From Pacificimonas flava (lineage in GTDB: Bacteria > Pseudomonadota > Alphaproteobacteria > Sphingomonadales > Sphingomonadaceae), in NCBI RefSeq assembly GCF_000342165.1, contig NZ_AMRV01000007.1:1-64000 (forward strand): DNA of 64,000 nt, given 5' to 3'. Positions 43,661-54,179 of this stretch are shown here, in pieces. Numbering within the stretch: the first letter of the stretch is position 1; every line of letters starts with the position of its first letter. The position numbers and the translations under genes are program-made. The notes under the pieces were generated by a model. It saw only the letters and a list, made by a program, of their open reading frames with translations, had not been told where the DNA came from and did no database searches.

Positions 43661-44706
43661 TGTGCCGCTTCCGGCAGGGCGCGGTGCTGTTCGAAGCGGG
43701 CAAGATCGGTCGCGATGCGATTGCCGATATCGTCAACGACCAGATCGCGCGCGACGCCGATGGCATTGGCGAAGCCGTCGACATTGGCGCTGCCATGACT
43801 TTTCACGACGACGCCGTTCAGCCCCAGAAAGACAGCGCCATTATGGGCATTGGGGTCGAGATGGGAGCGAAGCTGACGAAGAACACGCCGCGACATGATG
43901 AACCCGATGATCGAAAACAGGCTGGAACGAAAAGCCCTGCGGAGAAGCTCGACGATAAGCTTGGCCGTGCCCTCCATCGTTTTCAGCGCGACATTGCCGG
44001 AAAAGCCGTCCGACACGATGACATCGACGTCGCCGCGGCCGATCTTGTCGCCCTCCACGAAGCCCTCATACTGCATGCCGAGACTGGGTCCGGCCAGGCG
44101 CAGCGCGTCGGCCGCCTCCTTATGGTCGTCCGTACCCTTCAATTCCTCCTCACCAATGTTGAGGATGCCAACCTTGGGATGGTCGAGTCCGAGGACGATG
44201 CGGGCGAACGCGGCGCCCATGACTGCGAACTGAATCAGATTCTCGTCATCGCATTCGGAGTTCGCGCCGAGGTCCAGCATGACGCTGTCGGTCTTCATCG
44301 TCGGCAGGAGAGCGGCAAGCGCCGGACGGTCGATGCCGGGCATGGTCTTCAGCCCAAGCTTCGCAAGCGCCATGAGTGCGCCCGTATTGCCGGCGCTGAC
44401 GGCCGCATCGGCATCGCCGGCCTTCACGGCGGCGACGGCGAGCCCGATCGAAGACCGGCGCGCGCTGCGCAGCACCTGACTGGGCTTGTCGGTGCCCTTC
44501 ACCTCGACGTCGGTGTGCTCGACCGTCGAACAGGCTTTCAGCTGCGGAAAATCAGCGAGGGCTGCGTCTATGGTCGCGCGGTCGCCGAACATCAGGAAGC
44601 TGAGTTCCGGATAACGCCTGCGCGCGACATCCGCCGCCGCGATCGTAACGGGGGCGCCCTCGTCACCACCCATGACATCGATGGCGATTACAGGACGCGC
44701 TACCAA
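43657..44706 (-). CDS. plsX: Phosphate acyltransferase PlsX
   Basis: 349 residues. [12 protein letters not shown] at the start, [39 protein letters not shown] and [17 protein letters not shown] are all PlsX signatures. It makes acyl-phosphate from acyl-ACP for phospholipid synthesis. The start appears to be TTG at 44706, since the conserved N-terminus begins right there and no ATG is nearby. It lies 27 bases after rpmF. Confidence 0.95.
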   Translation of the reverse strand: MVARPVIAIDVMGGDEGAPVTIAAADVARRRYPELSFLMFGDRATIDAALADFPQLKACSTVEHTDVEVKGTDKPSQVLRSARRSSIGLAVAAVKAGDADAAVSAGNTGALMALAKLGLKTMPGIDRPALAALLPTMKTDSVMLDLGANSECDDENLIQFAVMGAAFARIVLGLDHPKVGILNIGEEELKGTDDHKEAADALRLAGPSLGMQYEGFVEGDKIGRGDVDVIVSDGFSGNVALKTMEGTAKLIVELLRRAFRSSLFSIIGFIMSRRVLRQLRSHLDPNAHNGAVFLGLNGVVVKSHGSANVDGFANAIGVARDLVVDDIGNRIATDLARFEQHRALPEAAQ

Positions 44707-44733
44707 GACGAATTTCCCGCTTTGCGGGCGACG

Positions 44734-44913
44734 TTAAAGGCCGACCTCGAAAACCTCACGGCCATTATAATGGCCGCACGAACCGCAGACGATGTGCGGC
44801 AGCTTGAGTTCGCCGCAATTGGAGCATTCCTGATAGTTCCTGGCTTCCAGGGCGTCGTGCGCGCGGCGTTTGTCCCGGCGGGACGGGGATACTTTTCTTT
44901 TCGGGACGGCCAT
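44734..44913 (-). CDS. rpmF: 50S ribosomal protein L32
   Basis: 59 residues: [18 protein letters not shown] followed by a zinc ribbon with CSNCG and CGSCG. All four Cys are present, so it is the zinc-containing form. First gene of the rpmF-plsX-fabH-ihfA-merR operon. Confidence 0.96.
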   Translation of the reverse strand: MAVPKRKVSPSRRDKRRAHDALEARNYQECSNCGELKLPHIVCGSCGHYNGREVFEVGL

Positions 44914-45135
44914 GAGGCACCTGTTCCAGTCGCTGAAATTCCAAGGATCGGCAGCATATGGCGGGGCGCAGGAAAGCAAGCCCCGGACACCGGTGCCGAT
45001 GAAGGGCCGCTATTTAGCGATTCCCATTTCGGATGCAAGTCCCGCTCTGGCCAGTAAAACGCGAATGGCATAGTTCGATCTGGCAATCCCGAGCCTCCCG
45101 GTTCGAGGATCCCCTGCAGGAGGTGGAGATCCATC

Positions 45136-45534
45136 ATGTTTCCCGCAACGCTTCTGACGGCCGGCGCGCTGGGCCTCGTCCTTCTAATCCTGTCGTACCG
45201 CGTGGTGCAAATGCGCGTGGCAGGAAAGATTTCGCTGGGCAATGGCGGCGACGAACGCATGCTGGCCCGCACACGGGCGCATGCGAACTTCACCGAATAT
45301 GCCCCGATGATTCTCGTCCTCATGATGCTTGTCGAGGCCTCCTATGGCGGTGCGGCGCCCTGGGGCCTGTGGCTGGTCGGATTGCTGACGGTTCTCGGCA
45401 GGCTGCTGCACGCCCGCGGAATGGCGCTTTCGGCCCCGAACAAGCCGCGGGTGTTCGGCATGGTTCTGACCTTCGGCTGTATCCTCTTCCTCAGCGGTTG
45501 GGCGGCGGGTCTCGCCCTCGGCTTTATATTCTAG
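45136..45534 (+). CDS. MAPEG family membrane protein
   Basis: 132 residues with four predicted spans. It includes the MAPEG motif region RTRAHANFTEYAPMILVLMMLVE, where the Asn and Glu residues bind glutathione in characterised members. It may be a glutathione-dependent membrane enzyme or an orphan homologue. AGGAGG lies upstream of the ATG. It diverges from rpmF by 222 bases and is convergent with the metallo-hydrolase. Confidence 0.9.
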   Translation: MFPATLLTAGALGLVLLILSYRVVQMRVAGKISLGNGGDERMLARTRAHANFTEYAPMILVLMMLVEASYGGAAPWGLWLVGLLTVLGRLLHARGMALSAPNKPRVFGMVLTFGCILFLSGWAAGLALGFIF

Positions 45535-45546
45535 GCGGCATCCCGT

Positions 45547-46206
45547 TCAGCCATAGGCGCCGACAAACGGGTTCGTGCGCTTCTCCTGGCCGATGGTCGA
45601 CATCGGGCCGTGGCCGGGCACGAAGGCCGTGTCCTCCGGCAGGGTGAACAGTTTCTGCTGGATGGCGTCGACAAGCTGCTGATGATTGCCGCGCGGGAAG
45701 TCGGTGCGTCCGATCGAGCCCTGGAACAGGACATCCCCGACGATCAGCAGCTTCGAGGGTTCATGATAGAAGACGACATGGCCCGGCGTATGTCCCGGAC
45801 AGTGGAAAACCGAAAGCGACAAGCGTCCGACGGTCACCATATCGCCCTCGTCCAGCCACCGTTCGGGCGTGAAGGGGCGGGTGCCGATCATGCCGAAGCG
45901 CTCGCCCTGCTCGGTGGCCTGATCGATCCAGAACTTGTCCTCAGGATGCGGCCCCTCGATGGGCAGCGATAAATCCTCCGCCAGAACGCCGGCCATGCCG
46001 CAATGATCGAGATGCCCATGCGTGATCAGAAGCTTTTCAAGCGTCACGCCCTTCTCGGCAACGACCTGCTTCAGCCGGTCGAGATCGCCGCCGGGATCGA
46101 CGAGCGCGCCCTTCATCGTCTCGGTGCACCAGAAAAGCGTGCAGTTCTGCTGCAGGGGCGTGACGGGAACGATGCAGGCGGCAAGCGGCGGGGGCGTCTG
46201 TGTCAT
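45547..46206 (-). CDS. MBL-fold metallo-hydrolase (glyoxalase II-like, YcbL type)
   Basis: 219 residues. Metal site THGHLDHCG, HCPGHTPGHVVF and VGDVLFQGSIGRTDFPRG; the last is the glyoxalase-II/YcbL variant. It likely hydrolyses a thioester such as S-lactoylglutathione. ATG 46206 is used because the conserved sequence begins there. It diverges from the pabB-type fusion gene by 103 bases. Confidence 0.9.
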   Translation of the reverse strand: MTQTPPPLAACIVPVTPLQQNCTLFWCTETMKGALVDPGGDLDRLKQVVAEKGVTLEKLLITHGHLDHCGMAGVLAEDLSLPIEGPHPEDKFWIDQATEQGERFGMIGTRPFTPERWLDEGDMVTVGRLSLSVFHCPGHTPGHVVFYHEPSKLLIVGDVLFQGSIGRTDFPRGNHQQLVDAIQQKLFTLPEDTAFVPGHGPMSTIGQEKRTNPFVGAYG

Positions 46207-46309
46207 ACACCGGAAGATGGGCGGGCGGCGTGGCGGCGTCAATCGGCGCCGGGCCAGACTTCGAACCTGCCTAGCCATGGCGGACCGAGGGGCCTAGAGC
46301 GCCGGGGCC

Positions 46310-48097
46310 ATGCTGATCGACCCGGCACGCCCGTTCCTGCTGTTCGACGACGCCCGCCCGTCCGGGTCGGTGCGCGCGTTCCAGGATGCGAGCGCGCGCC
46401 TGGAGGCCTACGATCTGGCTGATGTGAACGCCGTTCTGGCAGAGGCGCGGCGCGAATCGGCGCGTGGCCGCTATATCGCGGGCTGTTTGGCATATGAGGC
46501 GGGCGGCGCATTCGAGCCGCGCATGGCGGGGACGCAGGCCCCGGGACCGCTCGTGTCCCTGGGCATTTACGAACGGGAACACCGGGGCGACTGGGAGGAG
46601 ATCGCCGCTTATGTGCGAGGGCGCGAGGCGGAGATCCGCGACCTTCGTCCGCAGGTGGAACGCGCACGCTATGAGCAGTCGTTTCGCCGCATCCTGGAGT
46701 ATATCGGCGCTGGCGACATTTATCAGGCGAACCTGACCTTCCCGGTAAGCGGCAGCGCAAAGGGACATCCGCTGGCGCTTTACGACCGGCTGCGAAGGAC
46801 GCAGCAAATGCCCTTCGGGGCCCTGATGCGCGGCGAGGACCGAAGCTGGGTGTTGTCAGCGTCGCCGGAGCTGTTCTTCGGTGTGCGGCGCGGACGCGTC
46901 ACGGCGCGGCCGATGAAGGGCACGGCGCGCCGACGCCCCTTGCCTGCGGACGACCTTGCGGCGCGGCGGGAACTCGCCGCGGATCCGAAGAACCGGGCTG
47001 AAAACCTGATGATCACCGACCTGATCAGGAATGACTTGTCACGGATCGCCGCCCCGGGCTCGGTCGAGGTCCACGGAGCCTTTGCCGTCGAAAGCTATCC
47101 GACGGTTCATCAAATGGTGACGACCGTAAAGGCGAAACTGGCAGAGGGACGCGACGCCTTCGACGTGCTGGCGGCGATGTTCCCGTGCGGTTCGATCACC
47201 GGAGCGCCGAAAGTGCGGGCGGCGCAGATCATCGATGAGGTCGAGGCGGGGCCGCGCGGTCTCTATACCGGCAGCCTCTGCTGGTTCGCGCCGACCGGCG
47301 ATGCCTGCGCCAGCGTGGCGATCCGTACTGCGGTGCTCGAGGGAAAAAGGCCGGACGCGGCGGCTGCGAGGTTTCGCATGGGCGTGGGTGCCGGTATCGT
47401 TGCGGACTCGCGGGCGGACGCGGAATGGAACGAAACGCTGGACAAGGCTGCCTTTCTGACGTGCCGCTCGCGGCCCTTCCATCTGATCGAAACCATGCGT
47501 TTCGATCCGCAGGAAGGCGTCGTGCGGCTGGCCCTGCATATGATGCGGCTGGAGGCGAGCGCGAAGCGCCTGGGCTTTACGGTCAGCACCCATGCAATCG
47601 GGAATTTGCTGCAGGCCGCCACGGGGCGGCTGATGTCGGCGCGGCGTGTCAGGCTGGTGCTCGCCCGCGACGGCACCCATGCCGTGCATATCGGACCGCT
47701 GCCGGAGGGGCGCGGCCCGCTTCGCGCCGCCCTGTTTCCGCTGCCTGTGGAGCCGGATGACATCAGGCTCTACCATAAGACCAGCGACCGGGAATTTTAC
47801 GATACCGCCCGCCGCGCCTCGCAAGCGGACGAAGTCGTTTTCGTGCGTCCCGATGGCCTGCTGACCGAGGGCAGCTTTACCAACCTGTTCGTGAAGCGCG
47901 GCGACATCTTCCTGACGCCGCCGGCTAAGCGCGGCCTCTTGCCGGGCGTATTGCGCGGCGAGATGCTGCAATCGGGTTTGGCGCATGAAGCCGATCTGAC
48001 GCCGGACGATCTTACCGCCGGAGAGGTTTTTCTCGGCAACTCGCTCAGGGGGTTGATGCGCGTTTCCGATGTTGCACGTGCGAAGGGGCAAGCCTAG
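46310..48097 (+). CDS. Aminodeoxychorismate synthase component I fused to 4-amino-4-deoxychorismate lyase
   Basis: 595 residues in two parts. Residues 1-385 form the chorismate-binding PabB domain (RYEQSFRRILEYIGAGDIYQANLTFPV, ARPMKGTARRR, PCGSITGAPKVRAAQIID, GVGAGIVADS). Residues 400-595 form a class IV aminotransferase (PabC-like) domain with YHKTSDREFYD and LTEGSFTNLFVK. The fusion would carry chorismate through aminodeoxychorismate to 4-aminobenzoate for folate, given PabA elsewhere. ATG 46310. Confidence 0.92.
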   Translation: MLIDPARPFLLFDDARPSGSVRAFQDASARLEAYDLADVNAVLAEARRESARGRYIAGCLAYEAGGAFEPRMAGTQAPGPLVSLGIYEREHRGDWEEIAAYVRGREAEIRDLRPQVERARYEQSFRRILEYIGAGDIYQANLTFPVSGSAKGHPLALYDRLRRTQQMPFGALMRGEDRSWVLSASPELFFGVRRGRVTARPMKGTARRRPLPADDLAARRELAADPKNRAENLMITDLIRNDLSRIAAPGSVEVHGAFAVESYPTVHQMVTTVKAKLAEGRDAFDVLAAMFPCGSITGAPKVRAAQIIDEVEAGPRGLYTGSLCWFAPTGDACASVAIRTAVLEGKRPDAAAARFRMGVGAGIVADSRADAEWNETLDKAAFLTCRSRPFHLIETMRFDPQEGVVRLALHMMRLEASAKRLGFTVSTHAIGNLLQAATGRLMSARRVRLVLARDGTHAVHIGPLPEGRGPLRAALFPLPVEPDDIRLYHKTSDREFYDTARRASQADEVVFVRPDGLLTEGSFTNLFVKRGDIFLTPPAKRGLLPGVLRGEMLQSGLAHEADLTPDDLTAGEVFLGNSLRGLMRVSDVARAKGQA

Positions 48098-48139
48098 ACC
48101 GCGCTCTCCGCAACAAAACCCGCGAAGGAGGCGAGGTCA

Positions 48140-49342
48140 GTGGCATTTCTTTCCAAGGCTGTCGGCAGAATCGAACCGTCCCCAACCGTGGCGGTAACGA
48201 CGCGCGCCAACGAGCTGAAGGCGGAAGGCCGCGACGTCATCGGCCTTGGTGCAGGCGAACCGGACTTCGCCGTTCCCGAACATGCGCGAGAGGCGGCGAT
48301 ACAGGCCGTCCGCGACGGGAAGAGCAAATATACCGCGCCGGACGGTACGCCCGAATTGAAGGATGCGGTACGGGCGAAATTCAAGCGCGAGAACGGCCTG
48401 GATTTCACGCGCGACGAAGTGACGATCAATGTCGGCGGCAAGCATTCCATCTTCAATGCCTTCATGGCCACGATTGATTCCGGCGACGAGGTCATCATAC
48501 CGGCGCCCTATTGGGTCAGCTATCCCGACGTCGTGCAGTTCGCGGGGGGCACGCCGGTCTTCATCCGCGCCGGCGCGGAGCAGGGGTTCAAGATCACGCC
48601 TGCGCAGCTGGAGGCGGCGATCACGCCGCGTACGAAGTGGTTCGTGTTCAACTCGCCCTCCAATCCTACGGGCGCGGCCTATACGCGCGGGGAGATCGAG
48701 GCTCTGATCGCAGTGCTGCGTCGCCACCCGCATGTATGGATCATGGCGGACGACATTTACGAGCATATCACCTACGAGGATTTCGAGTTCTTCACCATTG
48801 CGCAGCTGGCGCCGGATCTGGCCGGCCGTACGCTGACCGTGAACGGGGCATCGAAAGCCTATTCGATGACCGGCTGGCGTATCGGATATGCCGCTGGCCC
48901 CCGCGAACTGATGCGGGCCATCGCAAAACTTCAGTCGCAATCGACGACAAACCCCTGCGCCATCGCTCAGGAAGCAGCGCGGGCCGCGCTCGAAGGGCCG
49001 CAGGACTTCCTGAAGGACCGGGCGGACGCCTTTCAGAAGCGGCGTGATCTGGTGCTGGATATGCTTGGCGAGATCGATGGGCTCAGCCTCGTGAAGCCGA
49101 TGGGCGCCTTCTACGTCTATCCGGATTGTTCAGGCCTGATCGGACGCAGGACGCCGGACGGAAAGACGATCGAAACGGACGAGGATCTGGCGACCTATTT
49201 GCTGGAGGCGGAAGGCTGCGCCGTGGTCCACGGCAGGGCCTTTGGGCTGTCGCCGGCGTTCCGAATTTCCTACGCCGTTTCCTCCGATGTTCTGGAGGAA
49301 GCCTGCACGCGCATTCAGCGGGCCTGTGCAGCGCTGAGTTGA
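48140..49342 (+). CDS. Class I/II PLP-dependent aminotransferase (aspartate aminotransferase type)
   Basis: 400 residues. The PLP Lys is in TVNGASKAYSMTGWRIGYAAGP. The substrate Arg is in SPAFRISYAVS, and PSNPTGAAY carries the conserved Asn. The length and GEPDF-type start resemble class Ib aspartate/prephenate aminotransferases. The GTG start at 48140 has AAGGAGG eight bases ahead. It lies 42 bases after the folate gene, possibly co-transcribed. Confidence 0.9.
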   Translation: MAFLSKAVGRIEPSPTVAVTTRANELKAEGRDVIGLGAGEPDFAVPEHAREAAIQAVRDGKSKYTAPDGTPELKDAVRAKFKRENGLDFTRDEVTINVGGKHSIFNAFMATIDSGDEVIIPAPYWVSYPDVVQFAGGTPVFIRAGAEQGFKITPAQLEAAITPRTKWFVFNSPSNPTGAAYTRGEIEALIAVLRRHPHVWIMADDIYEHITYEDFEFFTIAQLAPDLAGRTLTVNGASKAYSMTGWRIGYAAGPRELMRAIAKLQSQSTTNPCAIAQEAARAALEGPQDFLKDRADAFQKRRDLVLDMLGEIDGLSLVKPMGAFYVYPDCSGLIGRRTPDGKTIETDEDLATYLLEAEGCAVVHGRAFGLSPAFRISYAVSSDVLEEACTRIQRACAALS

Positions 49343-49576
49343 ACCGGGTATTTCCTTCGGCGGACCGTGCGTCCCGCCGTGCGGAATATCGGGGGATACG
49401 ATCACTGTGCACGTAAATAGCCATTGGATCATACGGACGTTCGGCGGCAGGAACCTGCCGCAGGCGATCGGCACAACTCTCCGCTGCGGACAAGTCCCTC
49501 CCCTCCCGCGTGGCGGCGAACTTGCCGGTCGAAGTCCAGTCGGTGGCGACTCCCCCCTCTCGCCCTGACGGATCCC

Positions 49577-49613
49577 GGAGCGGCAGTGCGGCGGCACTGC
49601 CGCTCCCTTTATT
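49577..49613 (+). terminator. Stem-loop terminator downstream of the aminotransferase
   Basis: GGAGCGGCAGTGC (49577-49589) pairs perfectly with GCACTGCCGCTCC (49594-49606) over 13 base pairs around a four-base loop. CTTTATTT follows. The T run is weak but lies on the plus strand. It also abuts the 3' end of the convergent DUF445 gene. Bases 49343-49576 hold nothing else. Confidence 0.75.
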
Positions 49614-50876
49614 TCAGAGCAGGGTGACGAGCCCGTGCAAGATAACCCCGACGAGGCCGCCGACGAGCGTGCCATTCACACGGATGAATTGCAGATCGCG
49701 TCCCACGGCGCGCTCCAGCCGGTCGCTGACCGTTTGCGTATCCCAGCGCTTCACCGTGTCGGAGACGACGGCGACGATCTGATCCCCATAATCGGCGACG
49801 GCTCCGGTCACGATGCGGCGGGCATATTTGTTGAGCGACCGGCGCAGCGCCGGGTCGGCCTCTATCGTGCTTCCGAACGCCCTGATGCCGTCACCCACCC
49901 GGCCGGACAAGACTTGCGCCCCCCCGTCCTTCAGACCGCTACGCATTGAGGCCTTCAAATTGCCCCAGATGCCGTCGAGGAAACGCGCCAGTTCGGGATT
50001 GTCGAGCATCTCGTTCTTCCACCGCTCGACCTTTTCCTTCGTTTCGGGAAGATATTGCAGGTCGAAGGCGACGTCCTTTATCGCGATCATGATTTTGATG
50101 CGGAGCGGGTGCTGCGGATCGTAGGCCATGTCGTTCAGCAGCTTTCTGAGGCCGCTAATGATGGCGTTCGCAACGCGGTCGTCGATGCCCGCCATGCGCA
50201 AGAACCACTGCGTACGCTCCTCCACCAGGCCGCGGATCAGAAACTCGTTTTCGTCGAGAATACGCGCGCCCCAGATCACAGCGCTGTCGAACACAGGCTG
50301 CAGCCGCCCCTCGTCCAGCGAACGGTCGAGGATCCGGCCGGCAAGCGGCGCGACCTCAAGGCGTCTGAGGTTCGACGAAATCCCGTGACGAACCAGGTCG
50401 GACAAAGCCTCATTGTCTGCGGCATCGAGGAGTTGCACCGCAAAGCGAGCGAAGCCGCCGCGCCCCAATCCCGAGCCGGTAGGGGAGGGGGCGGCAAGCC
50501 AGCGGCCGGCCGCCCCGGCCATGTCGATGCCGGCCAAGCGCCGCGCGACAATGGCCGGCGTCAGGAAATTGCGTTTCAGGAATCCGGCCAGATTGTCGGC
50601 CAGCCGCTCCTTGTTCCTCGGCAGAATGGCCGTGTGCGGGATGGGCAGGCCCAGCGGATGGCGGAAAAGGGCGACGACTGCGAACCAGTCGGCCAGGCCG
50701 CCCACAAGCGCCGCCTCGGAGAACGCCTGCAGATAGCCGGTCCAGACAGCGCCCTCCGGCAAGGCCGTGTGCGTGATGACGAAGATCGCCGCCATCAGGA
50801 CAAGAAGCCCGGTCGCGACCAGACGCATGCGCCGGGCGGGGTGCGGCTGGAACATGCCGAAGGGGGCGCCGATCAT
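49614..50876 (-). CDS. DUF445 family membrane protein
   Basis: 420 residues. An N-terminal span (LVATGLLVLMAAIFVITH), the family signature AFSEAALVGGLADWFAVVALFRHPLG, PHTAILPRNKERLADNLA, and a C-terminal span near GTLVGGLVGVILHGLVTLL. Long amphipathic helices lie between. DUF445/YheB proteins are widespread inner-membrane proteins of unknown role. It faces the aminotransferase gene and follows the RND genes after 139 bases. Confidence 0.9.
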   Translation of the reverse strand: MIGAPFGMFQPHPARRMRLVATGLLVLMAAIFVITHTALPEGAVWTGYLQAFSEAALVGGLADWFAVVALFRHPLGLPIPHTAILPRNKERLADNLAGFLKRNFLTPAIVARRLAGIDMAGAAGRWLAAPSPTGSGLGRGGFARFAVQLLDAADNEALSDLVRHGISSNLRRLEVAPLAGRILDRSLDEGRLQPVFDSAVIWGARILDENEFLIRGLVEERTQWFLRMAGIDDRVANAIISGLRKLLNDMAYDPQHPLRIKIMIAIKDVAFDLQYLPETKEKVERWKNEMLDNPELARFLDGIWGNLKASMRSGLKDGGAQVLSGRVGDGIRAFGSTIEADPALRRSLNKYARRIVTGAVADYGDQIVAVVSDTVKRWDTQTVSDRLERAVGRDLQFIRVNGTLVGGLVGVILHGLVTLL

Positions 50877-51015
50877 CGCTGCACCGCTGCCTCTTCAGCG
50901 CCGAGACCGGCACCGCATGTGATCTGACCTCCGCTCATCAAGCTCTCAAAGGCGAAACCGGGCGGCGGGTTCCGCTCGCGGGCGGGAATCCCCAAGCGCC
51001 GCTGCGGCAGGCCGA

Positions 51016-54000
51016 TCATTCCGCCGGCTGGTGCGTCCCTTCGCCAGACCGCTCCGGCGGCGTTTCGCCGGGCTTGTTCACGAGTCCTCCGAACAATCCG
51101 TAGAGCTTACGCTCGACGTCGTCCGCCAGGCTGAAAGATGCCGGCACGATCAGCAGCGTGAGCAGTGTCGAAAGGGTGAGGCCGCCAATGACGACAATGC
51201 CCATCGGCGCGCGCCATGCGCCGTCCCCGGACAAGGCGAGCGCGGTCGGCACCATGCCTGCCACCATGGCGATGGTGGTCATGACGATGGGCTGCGCACG
51301 CTTTCTGCCGGCATCGAGGATCGCCGTCCGGCGCGGTACGCCTGCGGCCATTTCCTCAAGCGCGAAGTCGATCAGCAGGATCGAGTTCTTCGCAACGATG
51401 CCAAGCAGCATCAGAAGGCCGATAAGGACCGGGAAGGAAATCGGGTCGCCGGTAATGTGAATTGCCAGCGCGCCGCCAAGAGGAGCCAGGAGAAGCGAGC
51501 CCATGTTCACGAACGGCGGCATGATGCGCTTGTAGAGTAGCACGAGCACCGCGAAGACGAGCAGGATTCCGGAGACGACAGCAATGAAGAATTGCGTCAT
51601 CAGATCCGCCTCGATCTTCGACATGCCGAATTCCACGCGCGTGACGCCGGGCGGCAGGTCCTGCATGGTAGGCAGGCTGAACTGCGCAATGCGATTGCCC
51701 TCGCCGGCAACGACACCTTCCTTCAGGTCTGCGCTGACGACGATGCGGTCCTGCTGATTGAAGCGGCGCAGCTGCGAAGGACCGGAACCGAAACCGATGT
51801 CGGCAATGGCCTTCAGCGGGACCGATCCGCCTGTCACGGTCGGGACCGGCAGGTTTTGAAGCGTGGCGATATCCTGGCGAGAACCGGTGGGCAGCATGAC
51901 CCGGATCGGAATTTGCCGATCGGAAAGCGAGAATTTCGCCACGTTCTGATCGATGTCGCCCATCGTCGCGATCCGGATCGTCTGGCTGAGAGCCGCCGTC
52001 GTGACGCCCAGATCGGCTGCCAGCGCGAAATCGGGCCGGATGACCACCTCTGGCCGCTGAAGGTCGCCATCGATGCGCGGCGCGACAAAGGTTTCGCTGC
52101 GTGCCTGCATGTCAGCGACGACCTTCTGCGCGGTTTCCTGCAGCAGTTCGGGGTCGGAGCCTGCCAGCATCACGTTGACCGGCCTGCTACCGCCGCCAAA
52201 GCCCTCATTCGCGTCGAACGCCACACGCGCATCGGCAAAGTTGGCAAGCTCTGGACCCAGTTCCCGCATATATTCGGTGCTGGTCCGCTCGCGCTCTTCC
52301 ACAAGGCTGGCCCGGACGCGGCCGGTGCCCACCTCGATCGTCGAGAAGACGCGGTCGGTTTCGGGCTGCTCCAGAAGGAAGCTGGCAACCGCTTCGGTCG
52401 TGCGGCCGGTCTGTTCCAGCGTTGCGCCCGGCGGCATTTCGATGTCGACCGCGACGGAATCCTCATCCACCTGCGGATTGAGCGTGAAGGGAAGGGTGGA
52501 GAAGGCGATGACCGTGGCGACGAGTGCCAGAAATCCGGCCCCGAGCACCCAGACGCGGTGGTCCAGGAACATCGCGAGAAAGCGGTGGATGCCGCCACGC
52601 TTCGCATGCTCGACGGCGCGGTCCCGATCGATCGTCCAGCGCAATACGCGCTCATAGGCGTTGATCATCCCCCCCTCCGCATGCTCGCGGTGCCCGTGCG
52701 GACGAAGAAGATAGGCGGCCATGAGCGGCGTCACCATGCGCGCGACGGCGAGGCTGAACAGGACGGCCGCGACGATGGTCAGGCCGAACGGTTTGAAGAA
52801 CTGCCCCGGTATGCCGTCCATCAATGCCACCGGCAGGAACACCGCGACGATGGAGAAGGTCGTGGCGACGACGGCGAGGCCGATCTCGTCCGCGGCGTCC
52901 ATCGCCGCCTGGAAGGGTGTTTTCCCCATGCGCATGTGCCGGACGATGTTCTCGATCTCCACGATCGCGTCGTCGACGAGAACGCCGGCCACGAGCGCGA
53001 GCGCCAAAAGCGTCAGATTGTTGAGCGTAAAGCCCATAAGGCCCATGAACCAGAAGGTCGGGATGGCAGACAGCGGAATGGCCGTGGCGGCGATCAGCAT
53101 GGCGCGCCAGTCGCGCAGGAACAGGAACACCACGATGACGGCCAGGAAGGCGCCCTCGATCAGGGCCGCCATCGACGCCTCATACTGCTCGATCGTGTAG
53201 GTATAGGTCGTGAAGATCGGAGTGAACCGCACGCCAGGGACCTCCTGTTCGATCTTGCGAAGCTCGTCCATCGACGCTTCCCAGACCGCCACGTCGCTCG
53301 CGCCCTTCGCGCGCGTCAGCGACATCGAAAGTGCCTGCACCCCGTTCACGGTCGAATATTGCCGCTGCTCGGCATAGCCGTCACGAATGTTGGCCACCTC
53401 GGACAGGGCGATATTGCGGCCGGCGCCCAGACTGATCTGTGTGCGGCCGAGCGCGTAGATATCGGTCGCATTGCCGAGCACGCGGACGGACTGCTCGCTG
53501 CCTGCGATCTCCGTACGACCGCCGGCCGCGTTGAGGTTGAGCTGGCGAAGCTGTGCGTTCACCTGTGCGGCGGTGATCCCCTGGGCCTGCAGACGCTGGG
53601 GATCGAGTTCGACCCGGACCTCTCGCTCGACACCGCCGCCGCGGCTGACGGAGGCCATGCCGGGAATGGAAAGCAGGCGCTTTGAAACCGTATCGTCTAT
53701 AAACCACGACAGTTCTTCCAGCGTCATGTCGCTGGCCTCGACGGACAGATAGCCGATCCAGCCGCCCTCGTTCATACGCATGACGCGCGGCTCCAGAATC
53801 CCCTCCGGCAGGTCGCTGCGGATGTTCGTGACCGCGTCGCGCACATCGTTGACGGCGCGGTCGATGGGCGTCCCGATATTAAACTGAACGAAGGTTTCCG
53901 AGGATCCTTCGGAAATCGTGGAGGTGATCTCGTCGATGCCCTCCACGCTGCGGATCGCCGCCTCCACGCGCTGGGTCACCTGCGTCTTCAGTTCCTCGGG

Positions 54001-54168
54001 TGCCGCGCCGGGCTGGGAGACCTGTACGATCGCCGCCGGAAAGGAGATGTCGGGCTGCTGGTTGACGTCCAGTCTCGTGAAACTGACGAGGCCCGCCAGC
54101 GTCAGCGCGATAAACAGGACGATCGGAACGACCGGGTTGCGGATCGACCAGGAGGAGATGTTGCGCAT
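51016..54168 (-). CDS. RND efflux transporter permease (HAE-1/AcrB-like)
   Basis: 1050 residues with the standard RND plan: TM1 near the start (NPVVPIVLFIALTLAGLVSF), a first periplasmic loop of about 300 residues and six spans. The proton-relay Asp pair is in GVLVDDAIVEIENIVRHM. A second loop and six more spans follow (GIVAKNSILLIDFALEE). The PGQFFKPFG and DVNQQPDISFP motifs fit the multidrug rather than heavy-metal branch. It works with the upstream adaptor; no outer-membrane factor is encoded here. It lies 11 bases after the adaptor. Confidence 0.93.
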   Translation of the reverse strand: MRNISSWSIRNPVVPIVLFIALTLAGLVSFTRLDVNQQPDISFPAAIVQVSQPGAAPEELKTQVTQRVEAAIRSVEGIDEITSTISEGSSETFVQFNIGTPIDRAVNDVRDAVTNIRSDLPEGILEPRVMRMNEGGWIGYLSVEASDMTLEELSWFIDDTVSKRLLSIPGMASVSRGGGVEREVRVELDPQRLQAQGITAAQVNAQLRQLNLNAAGGRTEIAGSEQSVRVLGNATDIYALGRTQISLGAGRNIALSEVANIRDGYAEQRQYSTVNGVQALSMSLTRAKGASDVAVWEASMDELRKIEQEVPGVRFTPIFTTYTYTIEQYEASMAALIEGAFLAVIVVFLFLRDWRAMLIAATAIPLSAIPTFWFMGLMGFTLNNLTLLALALVAGVLVDDAIVEIENIVRHMRMGKTPFQAAMDAADEIGLAVVATTFSIVAVFLPVALMDGIPGQFFKPFGLTIVAAVLFSLAVARMVTPLMAAYLLRPHGHREHAEGGMINAYERVLRWTIDRDRAVEHAKRGGIHRFLAMFLDHRVWVLGAGFLALVATVIAFSTLPFTLNPQVDEDSVAVDIEMPPGATLEQTGRTTEAVASFLLEQPETDRVFSTIEVGTGRVRASLVEERERTSTEYMRELGPELANFADARVAFDANEGFGGGSRPVNVMLAGSDPELLQETAQKVVADMQARSETFVAPRIDGDLQRPEVVIRPDFALAADLGVTTAALSQTIRIATMGDIDQNVAKFSLSDRQIPIRVMLPTGSRQDIATLQNLPVPTVTGGSVPLKAIADIGFGSGPSQLRRFNQQDRIVVSADLKEGVVAGEGNRIAQFSLPTMQDLPPGVTRVEFGMSKIEADLMTQFFIAVVSGILLVFAVLVLLYKRIMPPFVNMGSLLLAPLGGALAIHITGDPISFPVLIGLLMLLGIVAKNSILLIDFALEEMAAGVPRRTAILDAGRKRAQPIVMTTIAMVAGMVPTALALSGDGAWRAPMGIVVIGGLTLSTLLTLLIVPASFSLADDVERKLYGLFGGLVNKPGETPPERSGEGTHQPAE

Positions 54169-54179
54169 CGCGTTTCTCC

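Noticed and set aside
51592-53685. A 697-codon plus-strand open frame opposite the RND permease gene
   Set aside because: Long antisense frames are common in GC-rich genes. The peptide is rich in His, Arg and Asp with no domain, while the opposite strand is a full AcrB-like protein.
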